DNA of 64,000 nt, taken from positions 31,757-95,756 of the forward strand of contig SCEG01000005.1 of assembly GCA_004102805.1 (NCBI GenBank). The letters run 5' to 3'. The stretch's first letter is position 1. Each line of letters begins with the position of its first letter. The stretch comes from Muribaculaceae bacterium Isolate-002 (NCI). Its GTDB lineage: Bacteria; Bacteroidota; Bacteroidia; Bacteroidales; Muribaculaceae. The translations under genes and the position numbers were made by a program. The notes under the pieces were generated by a model. That model saw only the letters and a program-made list of their open reading frames with translations, did not search any database and was not told where the DNA came from. This document shows positions 8,921 through 17,743 of this stretch, piece by piece.

Positions 8921-10347
8921 TGAGAGGCATGAAGAAGATAAACCTTACACTGGCGGCCATAATCTGTTGCGCGGCCGCTACGGCACAGAAAGTCGAGATG
9001 TTTTCAACCACGGAGACCGCTCCGTGGCAGCAGGTGAAAAATGTGAAATGGAGCGACAAGGTTCCTTCACAGCCTGAGCGTGCGGTCACGCTGACGCCGG
9101 TTGAGGCGCAGACAATCGACGGCATCGGCGGCACATTCAATGAAATCGGCTGGGACATGCTGTGCTATCTTGAGCCGGAGCGGCGCCAGGCAATCCTCAA
9201 TGACCTTTTCGGCAAGGATGGAGCGAAATTCAGCTACTGCCGCATGCCGATAGGGGCGAGCGACTATGGCATGAATTTCTATTCGCTCAACGATGTCATC
9301 GACGATTTCGACATGGTAAACTTCTCGATTGACCGTGACCGTCATATACTTCTTCGCTATATAAAGGAGGCGAAGAAAATCAATCCGGATCTGAAGATGT
9401 GGGCGTCGCCCTGGAGTCCGCCGGGATGGATGAAAATCAACAACAGCTATGCCAGCGGATATGACTGGAGCGGCACCGACCACAACGGTCTGCAACCCGA
9501 GAGGCATATCGAGCTGCCTTGCACCGGTTTCAAGATGCAGGAGGGCTATCTGAAAGCCTACGCGCTCTATCTTGCGAAATTCTGCAAGGCTTACGAGGCC
9601 GAAGGGGTGCATATAGAGAATATAAACATACAGAACGAGCCCTGTTCCAACCATATTTTCCCGAGTTGTCCGTGGCGTCCGGAGGATATGGCATATTTCG
9701 TGGGTCGTTTTCTCGGCCCGAAGTTTGAGCAGGAGGGTATCGACACGGAAATAATATTCGGCACAATCAACCGCGACAATCCGGCGTTCACACGCACAGC
9801 GCTTGATGATCCGGAGGCTGCCCGATATTTCAAGGGTGCCGGCTTCCAGTGGGACGGCAAGGGCGCAATCCCCTATATTAGCAGGGAGTATCCGCACCTG
9901 AAGATGATGCATACGGAGGCCGAATGCGGCAACGGCAGCAATGACTGGGCGGCCGCTGAGCATACCTGGTGGCAGATAAGCCATTATCTGCGCAACGGTG
10001 CGCGGGTGTTCACTTACTGGAACATGGTGCTCGATGACACCGGCACGAGTCCGTGGGGATGGAAACAGAACTCGCTGATTTCTGTCAATCCGCGCACTCT
10101 TGAGGTCGACTATCATCCGGAGTATTATCTGATGAAGCACCTCAGCCGTTATGTCGAGCCTGGCGCGCGGCGCATAGTGACCGAAGGGGGTGACGACGAC
10201 CTGCTTGTATTTGTCAATCCCGACGGAGGTCAGGTGGTGGTGACAGTCAACCGTCAGGACACGCCGAAAGAGATTGTGCTGAGGAAGGGTGACCGTTATC
10301 TGACGGTGACCCTGCAGCCGAAATCATTCAATACGTTAAATATTTAA
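8917..10347 (+). CDS. GH30 glycoside hydrolase (second of tandem pair)
   Basis: Paralogue of the gene before it, 476 residues from ATG 8917; a later in-frame ATG at 8929 would give the more usual MKKINLTLAAII signal peptide, and 8917 is kept because it overlaps the upstream stop as ATGA. Signal peptide ends near AATAQ. Acid/base Glu241 (NIQNEPCSNH), nucleophile Glu334 (MHTEAECGNGSNDW), with GIGGTFNEIGW and WASPWSPPGWMKIN loops matching its neighbour. Tandem GH30s of clearly different sequence suggest division of labour, for example endo and exo action or different side chains. It is 18 bases ahead of the GH3 gene. Confidence 0.94.
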   Translation: MMRGMKKINLTLAAIICCAAATAQKVEMFSTTETAPWQQVKNVKWSDKVPSQPERAVTLTPVEAQTIDGIGGTFNEIGWDMLCYLEPERRQAILNDLFGKDGAKFSYCRMPIGASDYGMNFYSLNDVIDDFDMVNFSIDRDRHILLRYIKEAKKINPDLKMWASPWSPPGWMKINNSYASGYDWSGTDHNGLQPERHIELPCTGFKMQEGYLKAYALYLAKFCKAYEAEGVHIENINIQNEPCSNHIFPSCPWRPEDMAYFVGRFLGPKFEQEGIDTEIIFGTINRDNPAFTRTALDDPEAARYFKGAGFQWDGKGAIPYISREYPHLKMMHTEAECGNGSNDWAAAEHTWWQISHYLRNGARVFTYWNMVLDDTGTSPWGWKQNSLISVNPRTLEVDYHPEYYLMKHLSRYVEPGARRIVTEGGDDDLLVFVNPDGGQVVVTVNRQDTPKEIVLRKGDRYLTVTLQPKSFNTLNI

Positions 10348-10365
10348 TACCAAGATAAATACAAA

Positions 10366-12936
10366 ATGAAGATACAGAAACTGATAGCGGCCGGGCTGCT
10401 GAGCCTGGCGGGCACGGTCTGTGCGGCGGCACAGACTGCCGAGCTTTACAAAGACCCCAATGCGCCTATACCGGAACGAGTGAAGGATCTGCTCTCGCGC
10501 ATGACAGTAGAGGAGAAGGTGTCGCTTATGATACACAATTCGCCCGGCATACCGCGTCTGGGCATTGACAAGTTCTATCACGGCAACGAGGCGCTCCACG
10601 GCATCGTGCGCCCGGGCAAGTTCACTGTGTTTCCGCAGGCCATCGGTATGGCGGCGACATGGAATCCAGCGCTTATCGGGCAGATGTCGGCCGCTATCTC
10701 CGACGAGGCCCGCGGCAAGTGGAATGCGTTGGAACTCGGCAAGAAGCAACACGACGGGTCGAGCGACCTGCTGACATTCTGGTCGCCGACAGTCAATATG
10801 GCCCGCGACCCCCGCTGGGGACGCACGCCCGAAACCTACGGAGAGGACCCGTATCTGACAGGCCGCATCGGCACGGAGTTTGTCAAAGGGCTTCAGGGCA
10901 ATCATCCCCGCTACCTTAAAGCAGTAGCCACCCCGAAGCATTTTGCCGCCAACAACGAGGAGCATAACCGCGCTTCATGCAATGCGGTGATTTCAGAGCG
11001 CGACCTGCGTGAATATTATCTGCCGTCGTTCGAGCGATGCATCCGCGAGGGCAAGGCGCAGTCAATCATGACGGCCTACAATGCCGTAAACGGGGTGCCT
11101 TGCACAGTCAACCATTATCTGATACAGAAGGTGCTCCGCGGCGACTGGGGCTTCCAGGGCTATGTCGTGACCGACTGCAGTGCGCCTGCATGGATGGTGA
11201 CCCAGCACAAATTCGTGCGTGATTACGAGACAGCCGCCGTGCTTATGATGAAGGCGGGCAATGACATAGAGTGTGCCGACAATGTCTACACTCAGCCGCT
11301 GCTCAATGCCTACAGGGATTATCGCGTGACCGACGCCGAGATTGACTCTGTGGCTTACCGCATATTGCGCGGCCGCATGCTTCTGGGTCTGTTTGACGAC
11401 CCTGCACTCAATCCCTACAACAGCATATCGCCTGACAAGGTGGGATGCCGGGAGCATCAGGAGCTTGCCCTCGAGGTGGCGCGCCAGAGCCTTGTGCTGC
11501 TCAAGAATGAGAAAAACATGCTTCCGCTCAATGCCGGCAAGCTGAAGAAGATTGCCGTTGTAGGCCTGAATGCCGACCGTTGCGAATTCGGCGACTACAG
11601 CGGCACACCTGTCAACGAGCCTGTGTCGGTGCTTCAGGGCATCCGCAACCATGTCGGCGACGATGTGGAGATAATCCACGCACCCTGGGTGTCGCTCGCC
11701 ACCGGATATGAGCCTATCTCGAAGGATTTCTTTCCCGAGGGTCTGAAAGCCGAATATTACAGGAATGCCAGTCTGCAGGGTGAGCCAGCGGTGGTACGCA
11801 CAGATGAAGAGATTTATTACGATCCGTCGTGCCAGCCGCCGGACCCGGCATGGTCGCAGCCTATGTCGGTGAGATGGACCGGAAAGCTGCGCCCCACGGT
11901 TAGCGGCGACTATGTGCTGTCGATGAAATCGGACGACGGTTGCCGGGTGTGGATCGACGGCAAGAAACTGATTGATTCGTGGGTGGAACGTCCGGCCACC
12001 AATGATGATGTGACCGTCAATCTCGAGGCAGGCAAGAGCTACGATCTAAAGGTAGAGTATTTTGATGGCGGAGGCGACTGCTTCGCCCGCATGTTCTGGC
12101 GTGCACCGATACTTGACAGTGTCGACCGCATCGAGCTTTACGGCGATGCCGGCAAAGCTGCCGCTGAAGCCGATCTGACCATCGCGGTGATGGGTATCGA
12201 CAAATCAATCGAGCGCGAGGGGCAGGACCGCTATACGCTCGAGCTTCCCGCCGACCAGCAGGAATTCATAAAGGAGATATATAAAATCAATCCCAACACG
12301 GTGGTGGTCATGGTGGCCGGAAGCTCGCTCGCCATCAACTGGATGGACGAGAATATCCCCGCCATACTCTATGCCTGGTATCCGGGCGAACAGGGTGGCA
12401 ATGCAGTGGCCGAGGCTTTGTTCGGCAAATATAATCCGGCCGGACGTCTGCCTCTGACATTCTACCGGTCAATGGACGACCTGCCCGCATTCGACGACTA
12501 TTCGCTCACCAACGGTCCGGGCCGCACCTATCAGTATTTCACCGGCAAACCGCTCTATGAGTTCGGTTACGGACTGAGCTATACGAAGTTCAAATACAGC
12601 AATCTGAAGATTGACACTACGGCTGAGGGAGTCGACGTAAGTTTCAAGGTGAGCAACACCGGCAAACGCGACGGCGACGAGGTGGCGCAGGTGTATGTGA
12701 AATATCCCGACACGGGCACATACATGCCGGTCAAGCAGCTGCGCGGCTTTGAACGCATCAGTCTGAAGCGCGGCAAGTCGGAGACGGTCACAATCCGCAT
12801 CCCCTACGACGAACTGCGTTACTGGGATGAGAAAGAACATGGGTTTGTGACTCCGCAGGGACGTTATGAAATCTATGTCGGGGCATCATCGGAGGATATC
12901 CGTCTGAAAGGCGAAGCCGAGGTGAAATTTGAGTAA
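10366..12936 (+). CDS. GH3 beta-glucosidase-like enzyme with PA14 insert
   Basis: Secreted 856-residue GH3 enzyme. Signal peptide 1-23 (CAAAQ), catalytic N-domain about 30-300 with nucleophile Asp270 in GYVVTDCSAP, second alpha/beta domain interrupted by a PA14 carbohydrate-binding insert at about 455-577 (GLKAEYYRN to FARMFWRAP), then a fibronectin III-like domain to the end. The 'KHFAANNEEHNRASCNAVISERDLREYYLPSFE' region (shown here only as KHFAANNEEHNR) is typical of beta-glucosidase/xylosidase clades. It would remove terminal beta-linked glucose or related sugars from fragments released by GH30. PA14 inserted at this point is common in GH3 enzymes from Bacteroidetes. Confidence 0.94.
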   Translation: MKIQKLIAAGLLSLAGTVCAAAQTAELYKDPNAPIPERVKDLLSRMTVEEKVSLMIHNSPGIPRLGIDKFYHGNEALHGIVRPGKFTVFPQAIGMAATWNPALIGQMSAAISDEARGKWNALELGKKQHDGSSDLLTFWSPTVNMARDPRWGRTPETYGEDPYLTGRIGTEFVKGLQGNHPRYLKAVATPKHFAANNEEHNRASCNAVISERDLREYYLPSFERCIREGKAQSIMTAYNAVNGVPCTVNHYLIQKVLRGDWGFQGYVVTDCSAPAWMVTQHKFVRDYETAAVLMMKAGNDIECADNVYTQPLLNAYRDYRVTDAEIDSVAYRILRGRMLLGLFDDPALNPYNSISPDKVGCREHQELALEVARQSLVLLKNEKNMLPLNAGKLKKIAVVGLNADRCEFGDYSGTPVNEPVSVLQGIRNHVGDDVEIIHAPWVSLATGYEPISKDFFPEGLKAEYYRNASLQGEPAVVRTDEEIYYDPSCQPPDPAWSQPMSVRWTGKLRPTVSGDYVLSMKSDDGCRVWIDGKKLIDSWVERPATNDDVTVNLEAGKSYDLKVEYFDGGGDCFARMFWRAPILDSVDRIELYGDAGKAAAEADLTIAVMGIDKSIEREGQDRYTLELPADQQEFIKEIYKINPNTVVVMVAGSSLAINWMDENIPAILYAWYPGEQGGNAVAEALFGKYNPAGRLPLTFYRSMDDLPAFDDYSLTNGPGRTYQYFTGKPLYEFGYGLSYTKFKYSNLKIDTTAEGVDVSFKVSNTGKRDGDEVAQVYVKYPDTGTYMPVKQLRGFERISLKRGKSETVTIRIPYDELRYWDEKEHGFVTPQGRYEIYVGASSEDIRLKGEAEVKFE

Positions 12937-12956
12937 AAAATATATGATTTAAAACC

Positions 12957-14279
12957 ATGAAAAAGAGATATATCGCCGGAATGATTGCCGGAGTTGCGGC
13001 ATGGCATAATGCAGATGCGAAACTGTGGATCAATGAGATCATGCAGTCGAATATCGATGGCGTTTTTATGGCCGGTGATTTTCCTGACTCATGGTTCGAG
13101 ATTTACAATGACGGCGACAATGCCGTGCGCCTTAACGATTACCGGGTCGGCGACAGTGACGATTTCGAAAAAGCGTTTGTGTTGAGCGGTTCGGTGGGAG
13201 TCGGCGCCAAAGGATACAATCTTATCTATTGCGATAAGGTGGGGAGCGGTTATCATACGGATTTCCGCATCGACTCCGGCAAGGGTAAATTGTATCTGTT
13301 TGACCCTCAGGGTGAAATTGTGGATTATGTGTCATACCCGAAGATGCCGGCGCCCAATGTGGCGTACGGCAGGGCAGAGGACGCGTCGCAGGAGTGGGGC
13401 TATGAACTGTGTCCCACTCCTCGGGCGGCCAATGGCGGCGGCATCACTTCGGTGACGCATTCCTACATCTATCATCCGCGCGATGCCGCGATGCCGATAG
13501 TCTCAATCAATACCAGTCAGGACTATTTCGATGATCCGGCAATAGGATTCTGGAACAATTTCGAGCAGAACTGGCGGCGTCCGGTCAATGTGGAATATTT
13601 CACGGAGTTGGGTGAGGAGAGTGTGATAAATCAACTCGGCGAGCTCAGGATACATGGCGGTTGGTCGAGAAACCAAGTGCAGAAGTCGTTGGCAGTGTAT
13701 GCCAACAAGCGTTTCGGCACGAAGAGATACGGCTATGCTTTCTGGGACGACAGGCCTGATGTCGGTCAGTCGAAATCGTTTGTGTTGCGCAACGGCGGCA
13801 ATGCGTTTACCGAAGCGCGTATCAACGACTCGTTCGTGCAGACGCTGTTCGGCCGCAACTGCGATAATCTTGACTGGCAGGCCTACCGTGCGGTGATATG
13901 TTACATCAACGGCAGATACCGCGGTATATATGCGCTCCGTCAGCGCTCAAACGAGGATTATGTCGAGGACTGTTATGACGGACTGGAGGATATCGACATG
14001 CTTGAGAACTGGGATGAACTCAAGGTTGGAACGATTGACAGTTTCGAGGCGCTTAAGGGGCTTTATGAAAACAATCCGGATTATCAACAGATGTCGCAGG
14101 CCATCGATGTTGAGAATTTCGCCAACCTGTATATAGCCGATGCGGCGGGTCGCAATGTGGCGTCGGTTTTTCCGTCGGCCGGGGCGGCTATGGTTGAAAT
14201 CGGCGGCAAGGGGATATATGTGGTTGAGGTGACGCTCGCCAACGGGTCGCGCACTGTAAGAAAAGTGGCTGTGAGATGA
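12957..14279 (+). CDS. Lamin-tail/CotH protein with internal deletion, fused to sorting-like C-terminal domain
   Basis: Residues 1-21 look like a signal peptide (ending NADA). About 22-150 is a lamin tail domain (KLWINEIMQSNIDG, SWFEIYNDGDNAVRLNDY). About 170-390 is the first half of a CotH kinase-like domain (LRIHGGWSRNQVQKS, INGRYRGIYALRQRSNEDYV). At about residue 392, in FANLYIADAAGRNVAS, the CotH text stops and the last ~48 residues read like a type A secretion-system sorting tail (GIYVVEVTLANGSRTVRKVAVR). The CotH active core (the WDxDxAFG-type strand) is absent. The whole is 440 residues where relatives are roughly twice as long, so an in-frame deletion near 14131-14150 is the simplest reading. 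It overlaps the next gene by 4 bases. Product may be non-catalytic or non-functional. Confidence 0.8.
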   Translation: MKKRYIAGMIAGVAAWHNADAKLWINEIMQSNIDGVFMAGDFPDSWFEIYNDGDNAVRLNDYRVGDSDDFEKAFVLSGSVGVGAKGYNLIYCDKVGSGYHTDFRIDSGKGKLYLFDPQGEIVDYVSYPKMPAPNVAYGRAEDASQEWGYELCPTPRAANGGGITSVTHSYIYHPRDAAMPIVSINTSQDYFDDPAIGFWNNFEQNWRRPVNVEYFTELGEESVINQLGELRIHGGWSRNQVQKSLAVYANKRFGTKRYGYAFWDDRPDVGQSKSFVLRNGGNAFTEARINDSFVQTLFGRNCDNLDWQAYRAVICYINGRYRGIYALRQRSNEDYVEDCYDGLEDIDMLENWDELKVGTIDSFEALKGLYENNPDYQQMSQAIDVENFANLYIADAAGRNVASVFPSAGAAMVEIGGKGIYVVEVTLANGSRTVRKVAVR

Positions 14280-14662
14280 AACGGAGACTGACCCGGATGA
14301 TGCTTGTCGCGGCAATGGCCGCAGCTGTGCAGTGTGCAGTGGCGGAGAGTGCGTTGCAGTTTGCCGACACGGTGATCGATGTGGGCGATGTGAGCCGCAG
14401 CTCCTATATGCATGGATGTGTGTTCAGGTTTGTCAATATGTCGGACAGCGTTGTGTGTGTCTATGGGGCGACCACGACATGCGCGTGCACTGTGCCCGAT
14501 TATCCGCGTGAGCCTGTAGCGCCGGGTGGCAGCGGTGAGGTGAGGGTCGAATTTGATGCCACCGGACAGCCTGTCGGTCCTTTTGTGAAGAAGCTCAAGG
14601 TAATGGACACGTCAAGTCCGGGCAATGCGACAGTACTGAAAGTGACGGGTCGTGTGATTTAG
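14276..14662 (+). CDS. DUF1573 domain protein
   Basis: Small secreted protein, 128 residues, signal peptide 1-23 (AAVQCAVAE). The rest is one DUF1573 immunoglobulin-like domain: FADTVIDVGDV opening, FRFVNMSDSVVCV strand, the cysteine motif TTCACTVPDYP and PVAPGGSGEVRVEFDATG. DUF1573 proteins are periplasmic or surface proteins of unknown job, very common in Bacteroidales. Start overlaps the upstream stop (ATGA), so it is the last gene of the utilization operon. Only 7 bases separate its stop from the stop of the convergent AraC gene. Confidence 0.88.
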   Translation: MKRRLTRMMLVAAMAAAVQCAVAESALQFADTVIDVGDVSRSSYMHGCVFRFVNMSDSVVCVYGATTTCACTVPDYPREPVAPGGSGEVRVEFDATGQPVGPFVKKLKVMDTSSPGNATVLKVTGRVI

Positions 14663-14669
14663 GCTCTTG

Positions 14670-15572
14670 TTATCCGCGGTCGGCGTTGCGGTAGGCTGTC
14701 GGGGGCATGCCCATTATTTTGTTGAACAGACGGGAGAAGTAGTAGGTGTCGTCAAAACCGAGTTTGGCGGCAATCTGGTTTATATTCATGTCGGTGGAGT
14801 CGAGCATCTGACATGCGGCCTGTATCTTGATAAGATTGAAGTAGGAGATCGGGGCGTGGCCGACGGTGCGTTTGAAGATTGCGGAGAAATGACTGGGGGT
14901 GTATCCGGTGAACTCTGCGAGCTGTGACATGGTGATGTGGCGCTCGAGATTTTCTTTCATGAATTTTATGGCCGAGCTGCAGGCGGTTTCCGCAAAAGAG
15001 GCGTCGGATGCGGCAGCCGACGCTCCCGCGAGGCGGAATTGCCTGATGTAGCGCAGCGAACCGAGGTAGTGGTGGAAGAGCGAGAGCGCGTAGTGGAGGT
15101 TTTCGATGCTGTAGCCGGCTTTGAGGGTGAAGAATATTTCTTCGAAGAGAGTGGTGCGGTCGGCGATGCGTGAGTCGCCGGCCGGCGCGATGAGGTGTGG
15201 GGTATGCATTCCGGCGGCATATTGCGGGGCGAGGGTGCCTTTGAAGTGTATCCAGTAGATGGTCCAGGGAGAGTCGTTGTCGGAGCCGTAGGCATGAGGC
15301 CGGTCGTCGGGGAGTATGAAGAACTGACCGTCGGTCACGTCGTAGCGGGTGTCGCCGATGCGATACCAGCCGCGTCCTTCTACGCAATAGATGAGCACAA
15401 ACTGTCCCGTAGCCTCGTGACGTTCACGGAAATGATGCCGTGCGGAGGGGTAATAGCCAATGTCGGTTATGTGGAGCGCGGCGCCGAGACTGTCACGTTC
15501 GAGCATGTCGGTAATCATTTTGGGTATGACGAGCGAGCGCTGTCCGCGAAATCCTTCTTTGATACGTATCAT
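14670..15572 (-). CDS. AraC family transcriptional regulator
   Basis: A 300-residue regulator: N-terminal cupin-like sensor domain (about 30-150, with GQFVLIYCVEGRGWYRIGD and DGQFFILPDDRPHAY), C-terminal AraC DNA-binding domain with two helix-turn-helix units (MSQLAEFTGYTPSHFSAIFK and INQIAAKLGFDDTYYFSRLF) and the PPTAYR ending. The N-terminal text EGFRGQRSLVIP is shared by this subfamily, which supports the 15572 start. A promoter -7 box on the minus strand (15578-15585) ends only 6 bases before this ATG, so the mRNA may be leaderless. Such regulators usually control a nearby sugar locus; the upstream PUL or the GH2 gene are candidates, unproven. Confidence 0.93.
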   Translation of the reverse strand: MIRIKEGFRGQRSLVIPKMITDMLERDSLGAALHITDIGYYPSARHHFRERHEATGQFVLIYCVEGRGWYRIGDTRYDVTDGQFFILPDDRPHAYGSDNDSPWTIYWIHFKGTLAPQYAAGMHTPHLIAPAGDSRIADRTTLFEEIFFTLKAGYSIENLHYALSLFHHYLGSLRYIRQFRLAGASAAASDASFAETACSSAIKFMKENLERHITMSQLAEFTGYTPSHFSAIFKRTVGHAPISYFNLIKIQAACQMLDSTDMNINQIAAKLGFDDTYYFSRLFNKIMGMPPTAYRNADRG

Positions 15573-15577
15573 GCAGG

Positions 15578-15585
15578 CAAATATA
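15578..15585 (-). promoter_or_regulatory. -7 box of the AraC regulator gene
   Basis: Minus-strand TATATTTG matches the Bacteroidetes TAnnTTTG box. It lies 6 bases upstream of the chosen start codon, which would place transcription start at or next to the ATG. Confidence 0.55.
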
Positions 15586-15693
15586 AACGATTTGGAGATA
15601 TTCTCGGCGATGAGTGGGGAAATATCGTTGTCAAGTGTGTTTGTTTAACATTTATTTTGTGATGTGGGCGGTGTTTACGCCCATGTGGGGTTG

Positions 15694-15701
15694 TATCTTT
15701 G
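15694..15701 (+). promoter_or_regulatory. -7 box of recA
   Basis: TATCTTTG, a perfect TAnnTTTG box, 40 bases before the recA start codon. No clear LexA-type palindrome was seen beside it. Confidence 0.65.
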
Positions 15702-15741
15702 CATTACTGAAATATATTACTCCCTCTAAAAAACAAGTGTT

Positions 15742-16923
15742 ATGGCAGCAGCAAAGACAAAAAAGACGGCAACGGCCGCAACTGATAAACCTGACAGCAA
15801 GGATGCGAAACTCAATGCGCTGAAGGCGGCGATGGGCAAGATAGAGAAAGATTACGGCCGCGGAGCCATCATGCGTCTGGGCGACAGTTCGGTGGAGCAT
15901 GTCGAGGTGATACCGACCGGTTCGATAGGTCTGAATTTCGCTCTGGGTGTGGGTGGTTTTCCCAAGGGCAGGATAATCGAGATCTACGGCCCCGAGTCAT
16001 CGGGAAAGACCACGCTTGCAATCCATGCCATAGCGCAGGTGCAGAAGCAGGGCGGCATAGCGGCGATAATAGATGCCGAGCATGCTTTCGACCGGTTTTA
16101 TGCTGAGAAACTTGGAGTGGATGTCAATGAACTGCTTATGTCGCAGCCTGACAACGGTGAGCAGGCGCTTGAGATTGTGGAGCAGCTTGTGAGATCGGCG
16201 GCGGTTGATTTGATTGTTGTCGACTCGGTGGCGGCTCTGACCCCGAAAAGCGAGCTTGAGGGTGAGATGGGCGACCGCAACATGGGATTGCAGGCACGCC
16301 TGATGTCGCAGGCTATGCGCAAGCTGACCGGAGCGATTTCGCGCACCAACACCACGTGTATCTTCATCAATCAGCTTCGTGCGAACATCGGGGCCATGTT
16401 CGCTCCGTCGGAGGTGACCACGGGCGGCAATGCGCTGAAATTCTATTCGTCGGTCAGGGTAGAGATACGTCCGGGCACTTCGGTGAAGGACGGCGACAAT
16501 GTGCTGGGGCGTCACGCAAAGGTTAAGGTGGTGAAGAACAAGGTGGCGCCTCCTTTCCGCCGGTGTGAGTTCGACATCATGTTCGGCGAGGGCATTTCGC
16601 AGGCATACGAGATACTTGACCTCGGCGTGGAATATAACGTGGTGCAGAAATCAGGGTCATGGTTCCGTTACGGAGGAACAAATATTGCGCAGGGCCGTGA
16701 TGCCGCGAAGCGTGTGATAGAGGACAATCCGGAGCTTGCCGCCGAGCTTGAGGCGAAAATCATGGCCGCGCTTGCCGAGGCTGAGAACAAGGGCAAGCCA
16801 AAGCAACGGAAGGTGTCGGCTAAGGAAGTGGAGGCCGAAACTGAGGCCGTGGCTGAGGATGATGAGCTCGACGATATGCTCGACGATGTGGATCTTGAGC
16901 CTATGGAGCTCGACGAACTTTGA
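15742..16923 (+). CDS. recA: Recombinase A
   Basis: RecA, 393 residues, forms ATP-dependent filaments on single-stranded DNA for homologous repair and SOS signalling. Walker [10 protein letters not shown] is at residues 83-91, Walker B region [10 protein letters not shown], and the conserved [11 protein letters not shown] and [14 protein letters not shown] motifs are present. The N-terminus is unusually rich in Lys/Ala/Thr ([15 protein letters not shown]), and the C-terminus is acidic ([19 protein letters not shown]), both normal for the order. Single-gene transcription unit with its own promoter, convergent with tdk. Confidence 0.98.
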   Translation: MAAAKTKKTATAATDKPDSKDAKLNALKAAMGKIEKDYGRGAIMRLGDSSVEHVEVIPTGSIGLNFALGVGGFPKGRIIEIYGPESSGKTTLAIHAIAQVQKQGGIAAIIDAEHAFDRFYAEKLGVDVNELLMSQPDNGEQALEIVEQLVRSAAVDLIVVDSVAALTPKSELEGEMGDRNMGLQARLMSQAMRKLTGAISRTNTTCIFINQLRANIGAMFAPSEVTTGGNALKFYSSVRVEIRPGTSVKDGDNVLGRHAKVKVVKNKVAPPFRRCEFDIMFGEGISQAYEILDLGVEYNVVQKSGSWFRYGGTNIAQGRDAAKRVIEDNPELAAELEAKIMAALAEAENKGKPKQRKVSAKEVEAETEAVAEDDELDDMLDDVDLEPMELDEL

Positions 16924-16999
16924 CGTATTGGATGATAATCGGAGCAGGTCAGACCTGTCGGACAGCTGTCGGGTGGGTCTGATTACATCAGTAGGCGGG

Positions 17000-17623
17000 T
17001 CAGAGGAATGGCAGGGCGTCGCGAGAGGATTGCTCGATGCGTTTGTTGCGCCAGCATTTGCGGCACACGGCGATGTAGCGGTCGTCGCCGCCGATCTCAA
17101 CCTGGTCGCCTTCTTCCACGAAGTCGCCGTTGGCGTCGATGCGGGCGTTGATGATGGTCTTGTGGCCGCATGTGCAGGTCGATTTGATTTCGTCGATGGT
17201 GTCGGCAATCTCGAAGAGGCGGCGGGAGCCTTCGAAGAGGTGTGACTGGAAGTCGGTGCGCAGGCCGTAGCATATCACATTTGAGCCGAAGTCGTCGACC
17301 ACGCGCGACAGCTGGTCGACCTGCTCTGCTGTGAGAAACTGAGCTTCGTCGATCAGAAACCAGTCAATCACCGACATCGTTTTCTCAAACATGTCGTGGG
17401 CGAACTCGTAGAGGTCGGTGTCGTGATAAATCCATTGGCATTTACGCTCTATTCCTATGCGCGATTTGATGACGTTGTCTTTGTCGCGGGTGTCGATGAC
17501 AGGCTTCATGCAGAGGTATCGCATGTTGCGTTCCTCAAAGTTGTAGGCTGTGGTGAGTAGCAGGGCAGTCTTGGCTGAGCCCATCGTGCCGTATCTGAAA
17601 TAGAGTTTGCCTTTGCGGTTCAT
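17000..17623 (-). CDS. tdk: Thymidine kinase
   Basis: Type II thymidine kinase, 207 residues, phosphorylating thymidine in the salvage pathway. It begins MNRKGKLYFRYG; a longer frame reaches 17698 but the promoter -7 box (17668-17675) sits inside that extension, which decides for the ATG at 17623. The lid zinc ribbon is seen as CTCGH and CRKC, and FLIDEAQFLT is the Walker B-like strand. The P-loop reads GTMGSAKT, so the glycine before the lysine (GxxxxGK[ST]) is alanine; alignment with other TKs would show whether this clade commonly carries it. The sequence is closer to the E. coli type (YNFEERNM) than to other Bacteroidales Tdk proteins I recall. Confidence 0.93.
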   Translation of the reverse strand: MNRKGKLYFRYGTMGSAKTALLLTTAYNFEERNMRYLCMKPVIDTRDKDNVIKSRIGIERKCQWIYHDTDLYEFAHDMFEKTMSVIDWFLIDEAQFLTAEQVDQLSRVVDDFGSNVICYGLRTDFQSHLFEGSRRLFEIADTIDEIKSTCTCGHKTIINARIDANGDFVEEGDQVEIGGDDRYIAVCRKCWRNKRIEQSSRDALPFL

Positions 17624-17667
17624 GGTCGGGGGGATAAAAAATGTGGACGGTGATGAAAAATTCCACC

Positions 17668-17675
17668 CAAAGATA
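17668..17675 (-). promoter_or_regulatory. -7 box of tdk
   Basis: Minus-strand TATCTTTG, about 45 bases upstream of the tdk start at 17623. It excludes the longer reading frame start at 17698. Confidence 0.65.
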
Positions 17676-17743
17676 AAACTTTTCATTTCCATCCACAAAT
17701 AATTCCTGCAAAAGTTGTCAACAGTGGAGCTGACAGCTGCGGC

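Noticed and set aside
9067..10140. 357-codon open frame antisense to the second GH30 gene
   Set aside because: Mirror of a strongly coding frame; no domain, no promoter, no start context.
17624..17698. 25-residue extension of thymidine kinase
   Set aside because: Contains the -7 promoter box and has no similarity to the family N-terminus.
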